Shown here piece by piece: positions 60,175 to 64,000 of a DNA stretch of 64,000 nucleotides (position 1 is its first letter; the number at the start of each line of letters is the position of its first letter). The notes beneath the pieces were generated by a model that was not told the DNA's origin, did no database searches, and saw only the letters and a list, made by a program, of their open reading frames with translations. The stretch comes from Biscogniauxia marginata (lineage: Eukaryota; Ascomycota; Sordariomycetes; Xylariales; Xylariaceae), in contig MU404104.1 in assembly GCA_022695795.1 (NCBI GenBank), forward strand, positions 124,001 through 188,000, written 5' to 3'. The position numbers were made by a program, and so were the translations under genes.

Positions 60175-60609
60175 TGTTACGACTAACAAGAATAAAAACA
60201 GGAAAAGGTCACGTGACTTTAAAGGTCTCGTGACCTAAAATGGGATTCTTTATTACTCTCCCTAAGAATCTATAAAGAATCAAAAAGAAGTGGGATTCTC
60301 TGTTACTCTCCCTGAAAATCTATAAAGAATTAAAGAGAAAATAAGTATTCTTTATTTATCTTTAAAGTATAAATAAATTAAAATCTCCTTATGTATTTAG
60401 TCATTCTTTCTAGTTCCTTAGCTATTAATTTAAGACTATAATCACTCTTTAATACTATAGTGAGAATACCTTAAAACCTCTTTAACGAACATAACATTGT
60501 AAATTAACTAAACTAATCTTAACCCACTATTACCTTTAAATCAAGAAAACCCAGTACGTACTCACTTGTGAAGTCAGCTAACTAGGAACACACAGGGAGG
60601 TTCGTCACA
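60175..60609 (+). repeat. 3' LTR of the plus-strand Gypsy
   Basis: 435 bp, same ends and same two 50-bp tandem units as the 5' LTR. Here the left half is the mutated one and the right half is better preserved (for example CCCAGTACGTACTCACTTGTGA against CTTAGTACATACTTACTTATGA). Confidence 0.92.
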
Positions 60610-63161
60610 CACGTCCCTTCTTTTTTAGGTTTTTTTATTTTTAGGCTTTTATAAAAGCATATTTTTAATAATCGTTATTTAAATAGTCTTTTTAATTACT
60701 TTTTAAGTAATAAAAAGTAAAAAGTTTACTTTTTATATAAAACCTTATATATTAAAACTTTAATTTTTTTCGAGGGCTTTTTTATAACTTAAGTTTATTT
60801 TTCTATTAATTTAAAGCCTTTTAAAGTTTTAAATTATCTTTAAATAAAAGGTATAATTCTCGGATTTATTTATTAAAGATAATTCGATATCTTTTTATAA
60901 ATTTATATATATTTTTAGAAACTTTCTCTCTTTTTTAAAATATACTTTAATAATTTGTTTATAATTTAATTTAATCGCACGTATTTTTGCTTATTATTTT
61001 ATTAAGTGCTTCTTTATAAAACTAAATAAACTAATATCGTATTTAACTCGCTTTTCGAGTTAATATAAAAAATATAATCCTTTTTATAATTCTTATAATT
61101 CTTTTTTAACTTCGTTTTCTTCAAAACCCGCTTCGAGTAAATCGTATATATCGCATAATATTAAGGTATAATATATATAACCCTTAATAATTACTTCGTT
61201 ACTTCTTTTAAAACTTAAATAAAAATAATATGCTTTAAAATAATGTAGTTATCGTAGGACGTTGTTATAAATATACTTTTTTTTATTTATATTATTACTT
61301 TTTAGTTTTTAAGAATAATAACTAGCTTTATCTTTAAAGCTTTTATATACTTAATAAGCGTCGTTAATATAAAAGCTCTAATATAATAATATATATTTCT
61401 TTTATAACTTTATTATTTTATTTTTATTAAGGTAAAATGTTTCGTTTTTTAGTTATTTTATTACTTTTAACTTTAGTTTAGATTTTTTACTTAACGATTT
61501 ATTAAATTAACTAGTATTATTTAGGTTTTAATAAACATCGCAATTATTATTTATATAAAACTTTCGGTATAAATTATTATGTTTATTTTTTTAATATGTT
61601 TCGCATTTGTCGTTATTATAGTGGCTTTAATGTAGTTTATTATAATTCGACTTAACTTTTAAATTATATCCTAGTTTATAAGTATTATATTTATATAGTA
61701 ATTCGCTTTTATTATATCTTTACTTGGCTTGTTTTAACGTGAAATACCTTAAATATAAGTAATTGTGCTTTAAATAGTTTTTACGGTTTACTTAATAATA
61801 TTTATAGCTTCTTTTTATAAGGACTTTCTCGTTCTTCTTTACTTTAATAATGGTAATAATAAACACTTAGTTTACCTCCTTATTATCTTCGAAATGAACT
61901 TTTATTTCGGAAGTTCTTTTCTCGAGTTAAAAAATCCCTTTTATTTTTAGTTTTTATTTCTTAAAACTTCGACACTCGTTCTTATAATATTCTTTCTTCT
62001 CACAATTAAAAAACTTAATAATTAATTTATTTCGTTTTTTTATTCCTTTTAAATAACGTTAATTTTAATAAGGTTTAACTTAGTTTTAATGCTTTTCTTT
62101 ATTCCGGTACTACTTTTATGATTTCCTCCTTTTTATTAATCGCCGTTTTTTTGCTATACCGTCTTTTTCTTTTTAAAGTATCGTTTAAAGTTTTCGTTAT
62201 TAATAGCAATTACCATTATAACGTAATTATTAAACTTTTTTAGGTTCTTTTCTTTATATATATTTATTTTATATAACTTATTCTTTATATAGTTTTTTAA
62301 TTCTTAATAAAATAAATAATATAAACTTTTAATAAGTAATTATAATTAGCTTACAAGTTTCTTAAACTTAATAACGTAATTTAAAGCCTTTTTATTTTAT
62401 CGTAATTTATAAAATCAAGTTTTAACTTATTACTTAAGAATTAAGTTATTAAATATAAACCTAAATTGTTTTTTAAACTCTTTATAATTCTTAAAAACCT
62501 TTTTCGTGTTTTTTTAAGCATTTTATTTATTATTCAAATAATTTTTTAATTTCGATTAAAACCAAGTTAAAGCAATTTTAACGAGGAGCTAAAATACCGT
62601 AAAAACCTTTTATTCCTTAGTAGTAATTATTTTATAATAAAATCGTAAATAAGTTCCGGTTTAAATTAAAAATCCTTTTAAATCACTCGACTTATTATAT
62701 TTATTAATTACAATTAATTTAAAACTTTTTATATCGGAGGTCGTTATATTATTTTTGTCGTTTAAGTTATTAAGGTCGCTATCATTTAAAAGTAGTTTTA
62801 ACTATTTATTTTTAAAAGGTAAAAGTTATTTTACTTATTTATTTTCTTTTTTAAGTGCTTTTTTTTCCTCTTTTTCTTTTTTTTCGAACGATTCTTTTTA
62901 CTAGGCTTTAAAAGTATCCTTTTAAGGCTCTTTTTTTTTAATTATAATTATAATTAACTTTTATGTTAATTCTTTTAAACCTTTTTATTATATCGTAAAA
63001 AAATCTAAAGCTTTCGTTTAATAGCTTATTAATTATTATTCTTTTATTTATTTCTTTTTTATTACTTTTTAGCTTTAAAAGGCATACTTATCTTAAAACG
63101 GTTTAACCGAAAGTCCCTTCTTTTAAACTAATATTAAGTACTAATTAAAAAACTATTAAAA

Positions 63162-63592
63162 TGTAACGAATCTCCTTATATATTCCTAATTAACTAACTT
63201 TATAAGTAAGTACGTATTAAGTTTCTTGTTTTAAAAGTAATAATAAATTAAAATTTATTTAAAAAATTTATTATATCTTGTTCGTTAAAGAGATTTCAAG
63301 GTACTTTTATTATAATATCAAAAAGTAATTATAATTTTAAATTAATAACTAAAAAATAAACGACTAAATATATAAAAAATCCTATCCTTTTTATACTTAT
63401 TTTCCTTTATATATATTCTTCCCGTTTAATATATTAAATACCGAGAAAATTAAACTTAATTAAATAAACGTTTTTAATTGAGTCACGTGATGTTATATTA
63501 CATTATAAAGAGGGGATCACTAGTCCGTACATTTTTAGTCCGTGTCTGATTACCCTTGTTAAAACCCCTTTCAACACAGTTGGTTCGTAACA
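63162..63592 (-). repeat. 5' LTR of the minus-strand Gypsy (431 bp)
   Basis: Starts TGTAACGAATCTCC and ends GTTGGTTCGTAACA; carries TCACGTGATGTTATATTACA in U3 and a single copy of the TTAATTAAATAAACG unit that is triplicated in its partner. Confidence 0.88.
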
Positions 63593-64000
63593 AATATTTA
63601 CATTTTGGAGTTTTTATATTAAACCGTATATTTAACTTAAAAAAAACAAATATTATTATAAAACTTAATAATTAAACTACTTAAACTATAATTTGATCTC
63701 GCGAAATATAAAATTATCCTAAAAAAAACTAAACATTATATATATTAATAATAAAAAGAAAAAGAATCGTAACTTAATAATATAACTTTAAGTTAATTAT
63801 ACGAGGCGTTAAATTTAATAAAGTTAAACGCGTTATTTATAAATAATATTTTATAACTAATTATATATAACAAAGTAAATTGTTAAATAATTATTATTTT
63901 TAAATCTCGAATAATTTAAAAAGTTAAAAATAAATATATATTAATTTTATGTAAAAAATCCTGTTTAGTCGTGTAAAATTATAAAAATCTTAATAAAAAC
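63593..64000. repeat. AT-rich degenerate sequence beyond the Gypsy
   Basis: Begins with the aatat TSD copy and continues the AT-rich host sequence interrupted at 46775. No gene or recognisable motif is seen before the window ends, so the block extends further. Confidence 0.5.

Larger units (their letters stand above)
53055..60609 (+). mobile_element. Complete Gypsy chromovirus (7555 bp), TSD cacgt, nested in a sister copy
   Basis: Two 435-bp LTRs (53055-53489 and 60175-60609), both TGTTACGAC...GTTCGTCACA, with a perfect 5-bp TSD cacgt at 53050-53054 and 60610-60614. Internal order: gag with a CCHC-type knuckle, protease, RT, RNase H, integrase, chromodomain-like tail, then an antisense frame and a purine-rich tract before the 3' LTR. 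It is inserted in opposite orientation into a relative, just before the protease-coding region. It is less RIP-mutated than its host copy but no long frame survives. Confidence 0.93.
47822..63085 (-). pseudogene. gag-pol remnant of the minus-strand Gypsy, split by nested elements
   Basis: gag begins at the ATG 63085-63083 and the gag part runs to the plus-strand Gypsy insertion at about 60615; it resumes at 53049 with the protease region and continues to 51633, then after the pogo-like element from 49767 to about 47822. At about 52010-52060 the minus strand reads a reverse transcriptase-like FVYLNDILIY, with Asn for Asp as RIP would give. Stops are frequent and nearly all TAA/TAG. The nested Gypsy sits just before the protease region and the pogo-like element near the RT/RNase H junction, judged by alignment to the plus-strand copy. 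Confidence 0.75.
46776..63592 (-). mobile_element. Gypsy chromovirus on the minus strand, interrupted by two nested elements, TSD aatat
   Basis: LTRs at 46776-47281 (3' LTR) and 63162-63592 (5' LTR), with a matching 5-bp duplication aatat at 46771-46775 and 63593-63597. gag starts at the right (ATG at 63085) and pol runs to the left. The internal region is cut by a pogo-like element (49770-51630) and a plus-strand sister Gypsy (53055-60609). Removing these with their TSDs leaves about 6.46 kb of internal sequence, close to the 6.69 kb of the sister copy, so the element was full length (about 7.4 kb). It is heavily RIP-mutated and inactive. Confidence 0.88.
38461..64000. repeat. AT-rich, RIP-mutated block of nested transposable elements
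   Basis: From about 38465 to the right edge the sequence is extremely AT-rich with no intact long reading frame. Recognisable element genes are interrupted by TAA/TAG where the family has CAA/CAG, and repeat copies differ by C/T and G/A changes. This is the pattern left by repeat-induced point mutation in Pezizomycotina. Less altered segments are mostly LTRs and TIRs. The nested elements are listed separately. Confidence 0.93.

Noticed and set aside
38461..64000. AT-rich block as mitochondrial DNA or a NUMT
   Set aside because: It contains nuclear LTR and TIR elements with exact TSDs and RIP-type changes, and no mitochondrial gene motif.

Overview
This window reads as nuclear DNA of a filamentous ascomycete (Pezizomycotina). 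Evidence seen directly: short introns (about 50-160 nt), several with CTAAC/CTAAT-type branch sites; a heterokaryon-incompatibility (HET) domain gene; a Zn2Cys6 regulator; and a sharp switch to a very AT-rich block in which transposon reading frames are broken almost only by CAA/CAG-to-TAA/TAG and other C-to-T / G-to-A changes, the signature of repeat-induced point mutation (RIP). I cannot name the species.

Part A, about 1-38.46 kb, has ordinary base composition and low gene density. It holds the 3' part of a PhoD-like phosphatase gene (+, 1-1737), an alpha/beta hydrolase (-, 3618-4904), an EDEM/Htm1-type GH47 mannosidase (-, 5603-8855), a serine/proline-rich nuclear-looking protein with a conserved region I cannot name (-, 15547-17470), a LEU3-type Zn2Cys6 transcription factor (-, 29130-31533), a small heptad-repeat ORF (-, 34163-34543) and a HET gene (+, 35527-37488). 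There is no operon or clear biosynthetic cluster; the genes look functionally unrelated. Two long gene-poor stretches (8.9-15.5 and 17.5-29.1 kb) flank the gene at 15.5-17.5 kb and carry only simple repeats and many TAGGTA/TACCTA hexamers.

Part B, about 38.46-64 kb, is a graveyard of nested, RIP-mutated transposons that can be unpicked from target-site duplications (TSDs). A palindromic MITE (about 38589-42270) is split by a 2.48-kb long-TIR DNA element (38704-41179), which itself carries a 180-bp solo LTR (TSD taaac) and another 420-bp copy of the same MITE. A 366-bp solo LTR (TSD ttaaa) lies at 41714-42079. A minus-strand Gypsy chromovirus spans 46776-63592 (TSD aatat). It is interrupted by a 1861-bp pogo/Fot1-like element (49770-51630, TA TSD) and by a complete plus-strand sister Gypsy (53055-60609, two 435-bp LTRs, TSD cacgt).

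The most unusual signal is a second, convergent reading frame in both Gypsy copies, antisense to gag-pol and lying between the pol stop and the 3' LTR. Each copy encodes a cysteine-motif head and a glutamine/lysine/arginine-rich coiled-coil-like tail. All internal stops I read are explained by C-to-T change, and in the plus copy its stop falls 7 nt from the pol stop. I did not assign this accessory frame to a named family.
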